Below are positions 31,838 to 39,795 of a stretch of DNA of 41,612 nt, piece after piece; the stretch's first letter is position 1; every line of letters begins with the position of its first letter. The stretch is from contig URBH01000012.1 in the NCBI GenBank assembly GCA_900546075.1, positions 1 to 41,612 of the forward strand, given 5' to 3'. A program made the position numbers and the translations under genes. The notes beneath the pieces are model-generated. The model was given only the letters and a program-made list of their open reading frames with translations, made no database searches and was not told the DNA's origin. This stretch comes from an uncultured Eubacteriales bacterium. GTDB lineage: Bacteria > Bacillota > Clostridia > Oscillospirales > Oscillospiraceae.

Positions 31838-31862
31838 CCATGAATATGGAGAATATGTCACC

Positions 31863-32555
31863 TCATGGGAAAAGACGCTCCCAGAGCGGGGTAAGAACGA
31901 GGATCAGCGCAAGTGACGGAAGCATATCGATGACCGGGTATTGACGGATTTTGGCCATGCGCATACCCGCCGCAATGCTCAATACACCGCCGCAGGCGAT
32001 GAAATTTGTCAGCATGGCGTCGCTCATCATGGGAATCAGAACCTTTGCCAAAAAGAAGAAGCAGGTGAAAACGGCAAGCTGGGGAACCGCGACCAAACTG
32101 ATGGCGATTCCCATGCTGCCCCCGTATATCAGGGCGATGAAGAAATCCAGAATGGCTTTGGAGATGATTTGCGCCCTGTCGCCGCTGATGCTTTCCACCA
32201 TGACGGAATACAGCCCAAACCCGCTGGCACAGAATACCGCGATAATGGTGATGTAGCGTTCCATATCGAAATCCTCCGGGTGGGGGATTCGGTGCAGGGC
32301 GCGCCACAGCACGTTTTGAAGCCTTTCTTCCAGACGGCAGGCGTGACCCAGCCAGCCTCCGACGATCACGGCCAGGGTGACCGCCGGTAAATAGGTGGCC
32401 TTGACAACGGACACGAAGCCGCTGCAAATGGCGGTGAGTCCCACAATCATGGGAACCGTTTGGCGTATGCTGTCACGGATGCGGTTTTTCAGCAGGCTGC
32501 CCAGAAGTCCTCCCAGGAAGATCCCCAGGCAGCAGCTCAGCATTCCGTAGGGCAT
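31863..32555 (-). CDS. DUF554 membrane protein
   Basis: A 230 aa integral membrane protein of the DUF554 family. Recognisable parts are the N-terminal GIFLGGLLGSLLKNRI and TAICSGFVSVVKATYLPAVTLAVIVGGWLG; several other hydrophobic segments follow, with FIALIYGGSMGIAISL in the middle. Its ATG is 3 bp upstream of the preceding stop, so it is tightly coupled to the flavin reductase gene. It is the last gene of the minus-strand operon. A transport role, for a pathway acid or an end product, is plausible for such a protein but is inference. Confidence 0.87.
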   Translation of the reverse strand: MPYGMLSCCLGIFLGGLLGSLLKNRIRDSIRQTVPMIVGLTAICSGFVSVVKATYLPAVTLAVIVGGWLGHACRLEERLQNVLWRALHRIPHPEDFDMERYITIIAVFCASGFGLYSVMVESISGDRAQIISKAILDFFIALIYGGSMGIAISLVAVPQLAVFTCFFFLAKVLIPMMSDAMLTNFIACGGVLSIAAGMRMAKIRQYPVIDMLPSLALILVLTPLWERLFP

Positions 32556-32558
32556 GGC

Positions 32559-33914
32559 TTACCCTCTGAAATTGGCAGGCTGGGTTTTCTTGATCTCCTG
32601 GAATTCCCGGAAGAAGGGCATGAAGGTTTCCGGATCGCGGATGACGCAGCCGGTGGGCTTGTGGGCGCGAATCAGGTCGCCGCAGCTTCCGCAGGTCATG
32701 CACACCCGCTTGGGGTTGATTCTGCCGTCCCGGATGATCTCGTTGGCAAAATCCGGATCGGCGAAGGCCATCCGGCCAAACAGCATTCCGTCGCACAGTC
32801 CCTGCTCAATCGCACCGGCGGAGTACAGATCCGCGTACCGGCGCAGGTAGCTGGGAGCCGACGCGAAAACGGTCATCTCCGGGACGGCTTTCTTTACGGT
32901 GCCGATGCCGTGAATCATGCGGTCAAGTCCAATGAAGGGATGCTCGTCAGGCTGATATTTGCCCTTGTCGAAGGGACGGGTGACGTGGGTGGTGGCATAG
33001 GGATTGCCCATCGTCAGATTCACCATATCCAGACCGTAGGTATCGTGCAGCTCCCGGACAAGCCGAATCGGCTCGGTGAGGTCGGGGGTCAGGCCGCTTT
33101 CGGGGCTGACGCCAAAACCGTAGGGGTAGGCGTAGCCGTCATAAATACCCAGACGACAGGTGACCATGAAGCTGCTGTCCTCGTAGGCCTTGGCGGCCAG
33201 AATGCCGTTGCGCAGCAGACGGGTGCGGTTTTCGAAGCTGCCGCCATATTTGCCGGGACGGGTATAGGCGGAGGACAGCTCTGCCAGCAGGTAGCCGTGG
33301 CAGGATTTGATATCCACCGCGTCAAAACCGGCCTCCTTGGCAAGCAGAGCCGCTTCCCCGAATTTCTCTTCCAGAGCCTTCAGATAGTCATCGGTAACGA
33401 TGCAGCTGTCGTCGGCTGCCCGGTACTGCTCCAGCTCCGGGTGACGGTAGGCGATCATGGGGGCGGGCTTGTTGTCGGGATTGGAGTAGCGGCCGCTGTG
33501 ATTGGCCTGCATGATCAGGTAGGGGGCAAAGCCGTTGGCCTTCAAACCGGCTTCCTTAATGGCGGCGGTAAAGGACTTGTAGGCGTCCAGCGTGTCCCGG
33601 GTGAGCAGAAGCTGGGTTTTGCTGGAACGACCCTCTTCCACAATGGAGATCGCCTCAAACCAGATGACGGCGCTGCCGCCGATGGCCTCGTTGACATACC
33701 GCCGCAGGGTGTACTCGGAGGGCACACCGTCGGGGGTAGAGTCAGCGCCCTCCATGGGTGCGATGCCCATGCGGTTGGGGAAGGTGATATTACGGACAGT
33801 CAGCGGCTTGGTCAGCGCGGAGGTATCCGCGGCGAAGGGAAGGGAAAGCCCCAGCTCAGCCGCTTTGGCCTGAACCTCCTCCAGGGATTTATAATGAAAT
33901 TTTTCGTGAGCCAT
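32559..33914 (-). CDS. OYE-type NADH:flavin oxidoreductase with C-terminal Cys cluster
   Basis: A 451 aa FMN TIM-barrel protein of the old yellow enzyme family. FPNRMGIAPMEGAD is the FMN-binding start; CHGYLLAELSSAYTRPGKYGGSFENRTR is the family core. C-terminal Cys405, Cys408, Cys411 and Cys423 resemble the [4Fe-4S] cluster of 2,4-dienoyl-CoA reductase-like members, but the second FAD/NAD domain of those enzymes is absent. The ATG at 33914 follows AAAGGAG; the longer reading lacks support. It probably reduces an activated C=C bond, receiving electrons through the cluster. The neighbouring flavoprotein also suggests reduction chemistry. Confidence 0.88.
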   Translation of the reverse strand: MAHEKFHYKSLEEVQAKAAELGLSLPFAADTSALTKPLTVRNITFPNRMGIAPMEGADSTPDGVPSEYTLRRYVNEAIGGSAVIWFEAISIVEEGRSSKTQLLLTRDTLDAYKSFTAAIKEAGLKANGFAPYLIMQANHSGRYSNPDNKPAPMIAYRHPELEQYRAADDSCIVTDDYLKALEEKFGEAALLAKEAGFDAVDIKSCHGYLLAELSSAYTRPGKYGGSFENRTRLLRNGILAAKAYEDSSFMVTCRLGIYDGYAYPYGFGVSPESGLTPDLTEPIRLVRELHDTYGLDMVNLTMGNPYATTHVTRPFDKGKYQPDEHPFIGLDRMIHGIGTVKKAVPEMTVFASAPSYLRRYADLYSAGAIEQGLCDGMLFGRMAFADPDFANEIIRDGRINPKRVCMTCGSCGDLIRAHKPTGCVIRDPETFMPFFREFQEIKKTQPANFRG

Positions 33915-34000
33915 ACATACTCCTTTTATTTGAGACCGCAGCGTGCGCCCACGTGGTCGACGAATTGCAGTCATTTTCTGATAAATTTCGGCGGATGATG

Positions 34001-35959
34001 TCAGTAGATATTGCCGGTTTCCCGATAGGAACGCCACACGTTTTCAAAGAAATCGTCATCCTCCGGAATGGGGCGAACCTTGCGGAATCGGAACGTGCAT
34101 TCTCCGCCCTTCCAGCTTGCTTCCTGGACAAGATCGCCCCGGCTTCCGTCGTCCACTGTGAAGGTGAAGGTGTCGGGCAGCTGGGCAAAGGGCTTGCGGC
34201 CGGAGGGATCGGTGTACAGGGCGCTGCCCCGGCTCTTGCCGCCCTGGCGGAGATAGTCAACCATGGCGCTTAAGTAGGTCTGCTGACTGATCAGCGTGTC
34301 CCGATAGCGGTACAGCCATGCCAGATCCTTGCTTTCAGAAATCGTGGCGTATGCGGGAAGATTTTCCAGCCGGGCACGGATTTCCGCCATGTAGGCGGCG
34401 ATTGCTTCGGAGTTCCGAATGGCGGCGCCGCAGGCGCTCATGCGGCGTCCGGCTTCGTTGCGCAGACGGTAAATGGCAGGGTCGTGTTCCGTAAAGGCCT
34501 GCTGGGCCAGATTGCCCATTTCCGTCAAAGCCCGGGCGGCCTCCCGATGAAAGGCATCCTCGTGTTCCGGCGCTCCGCCCCGCCGGGCGGCGATATACTG
34601 GGCGGCGCGGGTGCTTCCCACCTGTCCGGCGTTCAGTGCGGAACCGCCGGGACGGTAAACACCGTGGCTGGCGGCAACCTCGCCCACGGCGAAGAAGCCC
34701 TTCAGGTTGGTCTGCCACCAGCAGTCGATGTCGAGACCGCCGTTGTTGTGCTGGGCGCACAGGGAAATTTCCAGCGGTTCGGCGGCAAGGTCTACGCCCT
34801 TGTCCCGGTAAAAATCCACGGCGGGCGCATTCATATGCAGCAGACGCTCAATGGGCGTTCCAAAACAGGCACCGGCACGGGTCAGGTAGTCCAGGGCTTC
34901 CGCGTCCAGCTCCTCGAAGCGGAAATTGCCGTTTACGGGATTGGTGCGGTAGTCCAGGTAGACCTTTCTGCCCTTGCAGCTTTCCAGATAGACCAGAATG
35001 TCAATGATGGAGCTGCCGGAAGCGACTTTCCGCACGTCGAAGGGCCACTGGTAGCCCTTCAGAAACAGCTTGCTCAGCATTTCGCCGGGGGTGGCGAAGA
35101 AATCCATCAGGAATTCCCGGGGATCGCTGCCGTCCGGCTCCGCGGAGTATACCCGGGGAAGCACCTGCATATAGGTACCGGAGACGTTCCACCGGGGGCG
35201 GGTAGAGGCAAGGCCGTACTGCCACTCGGTCAGATTCTTGCCCTTGACACCGGCCTCCAGCGCCAGACCCGTCGCGCCGAACTGGCTGGCGGGATATACG
35301 CTGTCGGCGTAGATACCGGCGGGGCCGCCGGTGGCGTACACCACGTTTTTGCACCGAACCAGCAGATAGCGGTCTTCCGCCGACTGCGCCTTCGTGTTCA
35401 GGCAGAGAAGACCCAGCACCCTTTCTCCGTCGCTGATGATCTTGATCACCTGGGTGTTGTCCAGCACGGGGACACCCTTGGCGGTGACCGCTGCTTCCAG
35501 CTTTTCCGTCATCTGCTTGCTGGTGTAGGGGCCGACGCTGGTAGCGCGGCGGCGGGGGTCATGGTCTGTTTTGTAGCCGATGTATTCGCCGTAGCGGTTC
35601 CGGGGGAAGGGAACCCCCAGCTCTGCCAGCTTGAGAAAGCCCTGGGTGGACAATGCGGCCTCGCAAAGGGCAATGTCGCCGTCCACACACTGACCGTCAA
35701 ACAGCGTCTCGGCCATTTCCCGGACGCTGTCGGGGTCGCCCCCGGACAGGGTCAGCTTGTAGTAGGTCTGCTTGTCACTGCCGGTATTCCGGCTGGTGCC
35801 GGCGGTGCGCTTTTCCGTAATCAGCAGAATATCCTGCCGGCCGTATTGCCATAGCCGGTCGGCCGCGTTGTAGCCGGCTGCGCCGGTGCCGACGATGGCT
35901 GTGTTGCAGCGCAGAACCCTTGCGGAGAAATTACCTGCGTTGAATCTTTCTTCGGTCAT
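34001..35959 (-). CDS. Fumarate reductase/succinate dehydrogenase-like flavoprotein
   Basis: A 652 aa FAD protein of the FrdA/SdhA/AprA-like group. The N-terminal motif is AIVGTGAAGYNAADR, and QHNNGGLDIDCWWQTNLKGFFAVGEVA with GGSALNAGQVGSTRAAQ is the family core that holds FAD. There is no Tat or Sec signal, so it is cytoplasmic, and no FrdB-type iron-sulfur or membrane-anchor gene accompanies it. It stands between an SDR and an OYE-type reductase. Possible tasks are reducing an unsaturated acid or oxidising a saturated one. The substrate is not fumarate by default; key substrate residues cannot be judged by eye. Confidence 0.85.
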   Translation of the reverse strand: MTEERFNAGNFSARVLRCNTAIVGTGAAGYNAADRLWQYGRQDILLITEKRTAGTSRNTGSDKQTYYKLTLSGGDPDSVREMAETLFDGQCVDGDIALCEAALSTQGFLKLAELGVPFPRNRYGEYIGYKTDHDPRRRATSVGPYTSKQMTEKLEAAVTAKGVPVLDNTQVIKIISDGERVLGLLCLNTKAQSAEDRYLLVRCKNVVYATGGPAGIYADSVYPASQFGATGLALEAGVKGKNLTEWQYGLASTRPRWNVSGTYMQVLPRVYSAEPDGSDPREFLMDFFATPGEMLSKLFLKGYQWPFDVRKVASGSSIIDILVYLESCKGRKVYLDYRTNPVNGNFRFEELDAEALDYLTRAGACFGTPIERLLHMNAPAVDFYRDKGVDLAAEPLEISLCAQHNNGGLDIDCWWQTNLKGFFAVGEVAASHGVYRPGGSALNAGQVGSTRAAQYIAARRGGAPEHEDAFHREAARALTEMGNLAQQAFTEHDPAIYRLRNEAGRRMSACGAAIRNSEAIAAYMAEIRARLENLPAYATISESKDLAWLYRYRDTLISQQTYLSAMVDYLRQGGKSRGSALYTDPSGRKPFAQLPDTFTFTVDDGSRGDLVQEASWKGGECTFRFRKVRPIPEDDDFFENVWRSYRETGNIY

Positions 35960-35970
35960 AGCACTGTTCC

Positions 35971-36738
35971 TTACAGACGGGGAATGTGGAAGCCGCCGTC
36001 AATGTCGATGTAGTTTCCGGTGGAGTACAGGAATTTATCGCTGCACAGGGCGCTGACTGCGTTGGCCACGTCCTCGGGCTGACCCCAGCGGGCAATGGGG
36101 AAGGTGCCCTTGGCGATGAGATCGTCGTATTTTGCCTTTACCGTGCCGGTCATGTCGGTGGCGATGACACCGGGACGAACCTCATGAACCAGAATTCCCT
36201 CGCAGGCCAGACGGTCGGCGTAAAGCGTGGTCAGCATGGACACGCCGGCCTTGGATACGCAGTATTCGCCCCGGCTGATGCTGGAGACCACGGCGCTGCA
36301 GCTGGAAACGTTGACGATCACGCCCTTGCGACCGCCCAGAGGCTCCTGACGGATCATCTGCTTCGCCACGGCCTGGGTCAGGAACATGTTGCCCTTGGTG
36401 TTGATGCCCACGACCCGGTCAAAGCTCTCTTCACTCATTTCCAGAAGGTCGGCGCGCACCTTGGGCGCCACACCGGCGTTGTTCACCAGGGCGTCGATTC
36501 TTCCGAAAGCGGCGACCGCGCCCTCCACAATTTTCAGGCGGTCGTCGTGATCGCCGATATTCGCCTGAACATAGACGCAGTCAATGCCCAGCTCTTTCAG
36601 CGCGTCCAGCGCATCCTGGTTCTTTTCCTGGACGCCGGTGGCGACCATTACAATGTTATAACCGTCCAGACCCAGCTGCCGGGCAATGGCAAAACCAATG
36701 CCCCGGCTGGATCCGGTAACGATTGCAGTTTTTTTCAT
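35971..36738 (-). CDS. SDR-family NAD(P)-dependent oxidoreductase
   Basis: A 255 aa classical short-chain dehydrogenase. TGSSRGIG (residues 8-15) binds the cofactor, NNAG stabilises the fold, YCVSKAG supplies the catalytic Tyr and Lys, and the C-terminal GNYIDIDGG is typical. The ATG at 36738 follows GAGGAGG on the minus strand; a longer in-frame reading to 36789 has no ribosome site. It lies 11 bp before the FrdA-like gene. Such enzymes in sugar operons often oxidise an aldonate or polyol, for example gluconate-5-dehydrogenase types. Confidence 0.92.
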   Translation of the reverse strand: MKKTAIVTGSSRGIGFAIARQLGLDGYNIVMVATGVQEKNQDALDALKELGIDCVYVQANIGDHDDRLKIVEGAVAAFGRIDALVNNAGVAPKVRADLLEMSEESFDRVVGINTKGNMFLTQAVAKQMIRQEPLGGRKGVIVNVSSCSAVVSSISRGEYCVSKAGVSMLTTLYADRLACEGILVHEVRPGVIATDMTGTVKAKYDDLIAKGTFPIARWGQPEDVANAVSALCSDKFLYSTGNYIDIDGGFHIPRL

Positions 36739-36802
36739 AGTAGTAGAATCCTCCTCAGATACTGTTTGACAGTGCTGCCGAAAGGGCACCTCTTCGGGAA
36801 AG

Positions 36803-37834
36803 TCAATCCTGGGTCAGTACAACCTTGATGCTGCCGCTCTTGGGATCCAGCGCGGTTTCCAGAGCCTGCTGCAGCTGCGCCATGGGGAAGGTATGGGTGA
36901 TGAACTTATCCATGGGCAGATCCCGTGCGGAGGCGATGGCGATGGGGAAGTCCCAGCAATAGCCCTGGGCGCCCTGAATATGGATTTCGTGGGTCACCAG
37001 ACGGCTGGCGGGGAAGGTGACCATGGGCTTTTCGTAGATGCCCACGATGGTGGCGGTGCCGTTGGCCTTCAGGGTCATGATCGCCTGAATGAAGCAGCTC
37101 TCCCGGCCTACGCATTCAAAGCTCTTGTCCACACCCTTGCCGCCGGTCACACGCTGAACCTCCGCTTCCAGATCAATCCGGCCGCTGTTGACGGCGTCGG
37201 TGGCGCCGACCTGCAGCGCCATTTCCAGACGGGCGTCGGAAAAGTCGGCAATGATGATTCTGGCGGCGCCGCTGCGGCGGCACATGGCGGCGACCATCAT
37301 ACCGATGGCGCCTGCGCCGATGATCAGAACGGTTTCCCCCAGACGGATATCCGCCCGACGGACGGCATGGGTCGCAACGGACAGAGGCTCGATCAGCGCG
37401 CCGGTTTGATAGCTTAAGTATTCGGGCAGCTCATAGACGTAAGGCTCCTTGACCACCACATAGTCCGCCATGGCGCCGTCGCCCCGGCGGTAGGTGTAAC
37501 TGATATGCTCGCAGTAGCCGTAATTGCCGTGGCGGCAGGCGTCGCACTTTCCGCAGACGATGCACGGCTCCACGGTGACCCGCTGGCCGACCTTGGCATG
37601 GGTAACTTCGCTGCCAATGGCGACCACGTCACCCGCAAACTCATGGCCGATGGTCACGGGCAGGGGCGCGGAGGGATGCAGCCCCCGGGCAATGTGCAGG
37701 TCGCTGCCGCAGATGGCGCTGGCGCGAACCTTTACCAGCACCTCATCGGGGGCAAGCCCCCGGATTTCTTTTTCCAGAAAATGGGTCTTAAAGGGCTCGT
37801 ATACCTCGCCCACATGATTGGTAATGGGAAACAT
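36803..37834 (-). CDS. Zinc-dependent alcohol/polyol dehydrogenase (MDR family)
   Basis: A 343 aa medium-chain dehydrogenase. Catalytic-zinc motifs are ICGSDLH and GHEFAG. The structural-zinc cluster C-x2-C-x2-C-x7-C is seen in IVCGKCDACRHGNYGYC. The nucleotide loop is GAGAIGMM. Overall it resembles sorbitol, threonine or L-idonate/galactonate dehydrogenases. It lies between the epimerase and the SDR, with gaps of 26 and 64 bp. A likely task is oxidising a secondary hydroxyl of a sugar acid or polyol before or after epimerisation. Confidence 0.92.
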   Translation of the reverse strand: MFPITNHVGEVYEPFKTHFLEKEIRGLAPDEVLVKVRASAICGSDLHIARGLHPSAPLPVTIGHEFAGDVVAIGSEVTHAKVGQRVTVEPCIVCGKCDACRHGNYGYCEHISYTYRRGDGAMADYVVVKEPYVYELPEYLSYQTGALIEPLSVATHAVRRADIRLGETVLIIGAGAIGMMVAAMCRRSGAARIIIADFSDARLEMALQVGATDAVNSGRIDLEAEVQRVTGGKGVDKSFECVGRESCFIQAIMTLKANGTATIVGIYEKPMVTFPASRLVTHEIHIQGAQGYCWDFPIAIASARDLPMDKFITHTFPMAQLQQALETALDPKSGSIKVVLTQD

Positions 37835-37860
37835 AGAAAAACTTCCTTTCTGCTTTGAAC

Positions 37861-38709
37861 TTAAGCAAGTCCTTTTCCGGCAAAATACTCTTTCAGGTAG
37901 CGCAGGCCGTTGGCGGCCAGCAGATCCGGCGCTTCGTGTACGTCAATCCAGCTGCTGTCCAGTCCGTGGGGGGCAAAGGTTTCCATGGTGATGTGACCGC
38001 CGTAGCCAAACTGCACCAGAAGATCCATAACGCTGTCCCAGGGGACGATGCCCTGCCCGGGCGCGCCGCGGTTGTTGGCGCAGGCGTGAAAGTGAAACAC
38101 TTTCCCGGATTCCAGGGCGTTTTTCAGGGACGCCAGAAGATCTTTTTCTTCCAGGCAGGCGTGATAGGTGTCATAGTGAAGCCCGACATTGGCTCTGCCG
38201 ATGTCCCTGAGCATGTCAAGAATCTGCCCCGCGGTGTTGGCAACACTGGTGCGGTAACGGTTCAGCGGTTCCAGGGCGAGGGCAATGCCGCAGTCTTCGG
38301 CAATGCGGGAAAGTGCCTGAATGCCTGTCACGGCTCGCTCCCACTCGGCTTTTTTCTCATCCGGGGACAGCCAGTGCCGTTTTCCGCCGCCGGCATACAG
38401 CGGACCGCAGAAAACGCTTGCCCCCAAAGCCTGTCCGGTTTTCAGGCAGTCGGTCAGGTACGCCATGGTAGCGCTTCGGACGGCGGGATCCTCACTGGAA
38501 AGATCCCTTCCCGGCCCCATCGCGGCGCAAAGGGAAACGGCCAGGCCGGTACTGCGTATTTCGTCGGCCAGGGCAGGGAAGACGGTGGGGACGGTCATGG
38601 GCAGCTCCACGGCGGTGAAGCCCAGCTCGGCAGCCCGGGTGGGCTTGCCGAGACAGTCGTCACTCAGCCCTGCGCACCAGTTCCAAAGGTTGATACCAAA
38701 TCGGTTCAT
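37861..38709 (-). CDS. Sugar epimerase/isomerase, TIM barrel (tagatose/psicose 3-epimerase-like)
   Basis: A 282 aa AP-endonuclease-2-type TIM barrel. The four metal ligands of ketose 3-epimerases can be picked out in order: Glu in LALEPLNRY, Asp in LHYDTYHACLEE, His in VFHFHACANNRGAPGQG and Glu in HITMETFAPHG. The PLNRY element and the GxGxxPW-like loop are specific to the D-tagatose/D-psicose 3-epimerase and hydroxypyruvate-isomerase branch. It follows lacI by 22 bp. It would interconvert a keto-sugar or keto-acid epimer for the two dehydrogenases downstream; the exact substrate is unknown. Confidence 0.88.
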   Translation of the reverse strand: MNRFGINLWNWCAGLSDDCLGKPTRAAELGFTAVELPMTVPTVFPALADEIRSTGLAVSLCAAMGPGRDLSSEDPAVRSATMAYLTDCLKTGQALGASVFCGPLYAGGGKRHWLSPDEKKAEWERAVTGIQALSRIAEDCGIALALEPLNRYRTSVANTAGQILDMLRDIGRANVGLHYDTYHACLEEKDLLASLKNALESGKVFHFHACANNRGAPGQGIVPWDSVMDLLVQFGYGGHITMETFAPHGLDSSWIDVHEAPDLLAANGLRYLKEYFAGKGLA

Positions 38710-38731
38710 AGTCCATTCCCTCCCAAAGGGG

Positions 38732-39745
38732 TTAGTTGGTGGAACGGCGGATAATCAGGTCGTAGGCCATCACATAGCTGTTCGCGGGAGGAAGAACGCC
38801 ATGTTCTTCCTTGTAGCGAATCTGACGGATCACGCTTTTGGCAGCGGTGGCGCCGATCTCCCGGAAGGGCTGCGCCATGGTGGAAAGGGGAGGCTCCACC
38901 ATGGATGCCATGGCAACGTTATCAAAGCCAAGCACGGAAACGTCCGCCGGGATGCGCTTGCCGAGATCGTGCAGCGCGTGCATGATGACGAAGGCCTTGG
39001 GGTCGCTGGAGGCAAAAATGGCATCCGGCGGCTGGGGCAGCTCCATAAGCGCACGGGTCAGATGGTAGAAGCACTCGGCGCCGCTGGTTTCCCGCATAAC
39101 GAGATGTTCGTCATAGGGAAGGCCGGCATCCTTCAGCGCGTCGCAATAGCCGCGATACCGTTCCCGGTAGAAGATCAGCTCTTCCCGCCCGTAGGCAAAG
39201 GCAATCCGCTTATGGCCGGTACGAATCAGGTAACGGGTGGCGTCATAGCCCGCATGGTAATTGTCCACGCTGATGGTTTCAATCTTGCCCACATCCTCCG
39301 GCTGAAAGCGGTTTACCATCACCAGAGGAAAGCCCTGATTGTGAAGATCATGGATGCCCTTTTCACTTCCGTAGGCGGAACAGATGATAAAGCCGTCGGT
39401 CTGTCGGGTTTTCATCATTTCGATGTGCGCCATTTCGATGGCCTCGTCCTCGTCCGTGTTGCACAGAACGACGCTGAAGCCGCTCTTCCGGGCGGTGTCC
39501 TCCACGCCCCGGACGATCAGCGGGATCATAAGGTTTTCGATGGCCGGAACCATCAGGCAAATGGTATTGCTGTGTCCGAGCTTGAGACTTTTTGCTACGG
39601 CGTTCGGCCGGAAATTTGTCTTTTCGACTGCGGCCAGTACCCGCTGACGGGTTTCCTCATTGACATAGGATTTTCCGTTCAGCACCCGGGAAACCGTGCT
39701 GGTGGACACGCCGGCCACTTCGGCCACATCTTTCATTCCTACCAT
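38732..39745 (-). CDS. LacI-family transcriptional regulator
   Basis: A 337 aa regulator. The N-terminal headpiece MKDVAEVAGVSTSTVSRVLNGKSYVNEETR contains the LacI helix-turn-helix and hinge, followed by a periplasmic-binding-like sugar domain. GGAGG precedes the ATG at 39745. It is the second gene of the operon it probably controls, 50 bp after ilvD. A LacI/CcpA-type palindrome with central CG lies at 41499-41514 in the ilvD leader, a good candidate for its own operator and thus autoregulation. The effector is presumably the sugar acid degraded by the operon. Confidence 0.95.
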   Translation of the reverse strand: MVGMKDVAEVAGVSTSTVSRVLNGKSYVNEETRQRVLAAVEKTNFRPNAVAKSLKLGHSNTICLMVPAIENLMIPLIVRGVEDTARKSGFSVVLCNTDEDEAIEMAHIEMMKTRQTDGFIICSAYGSEKGIHDLHNQGFPLVMVNRFQPEDVGKIETISVDNYHAGYDATRYLIRTGHKRIAFAYGREELIFYRERYRGYCDALKDAGLPYDEHLVMRETSGAECFYHLTRALMELPQPPDAIFASSDPKAFVIMHALHDLGKRIPADVSVLGFDNVAMASMVEPPLSTMAQPFREIGATAAKSVIRQIRYKEEHGVLPPANSYVMAYDLIIRRSTN

Positions 39746-39795
39746 TTGTCTGATCCTCCGATGTAAATAAGATAATTATCGCGCCGGAAGGGAAA

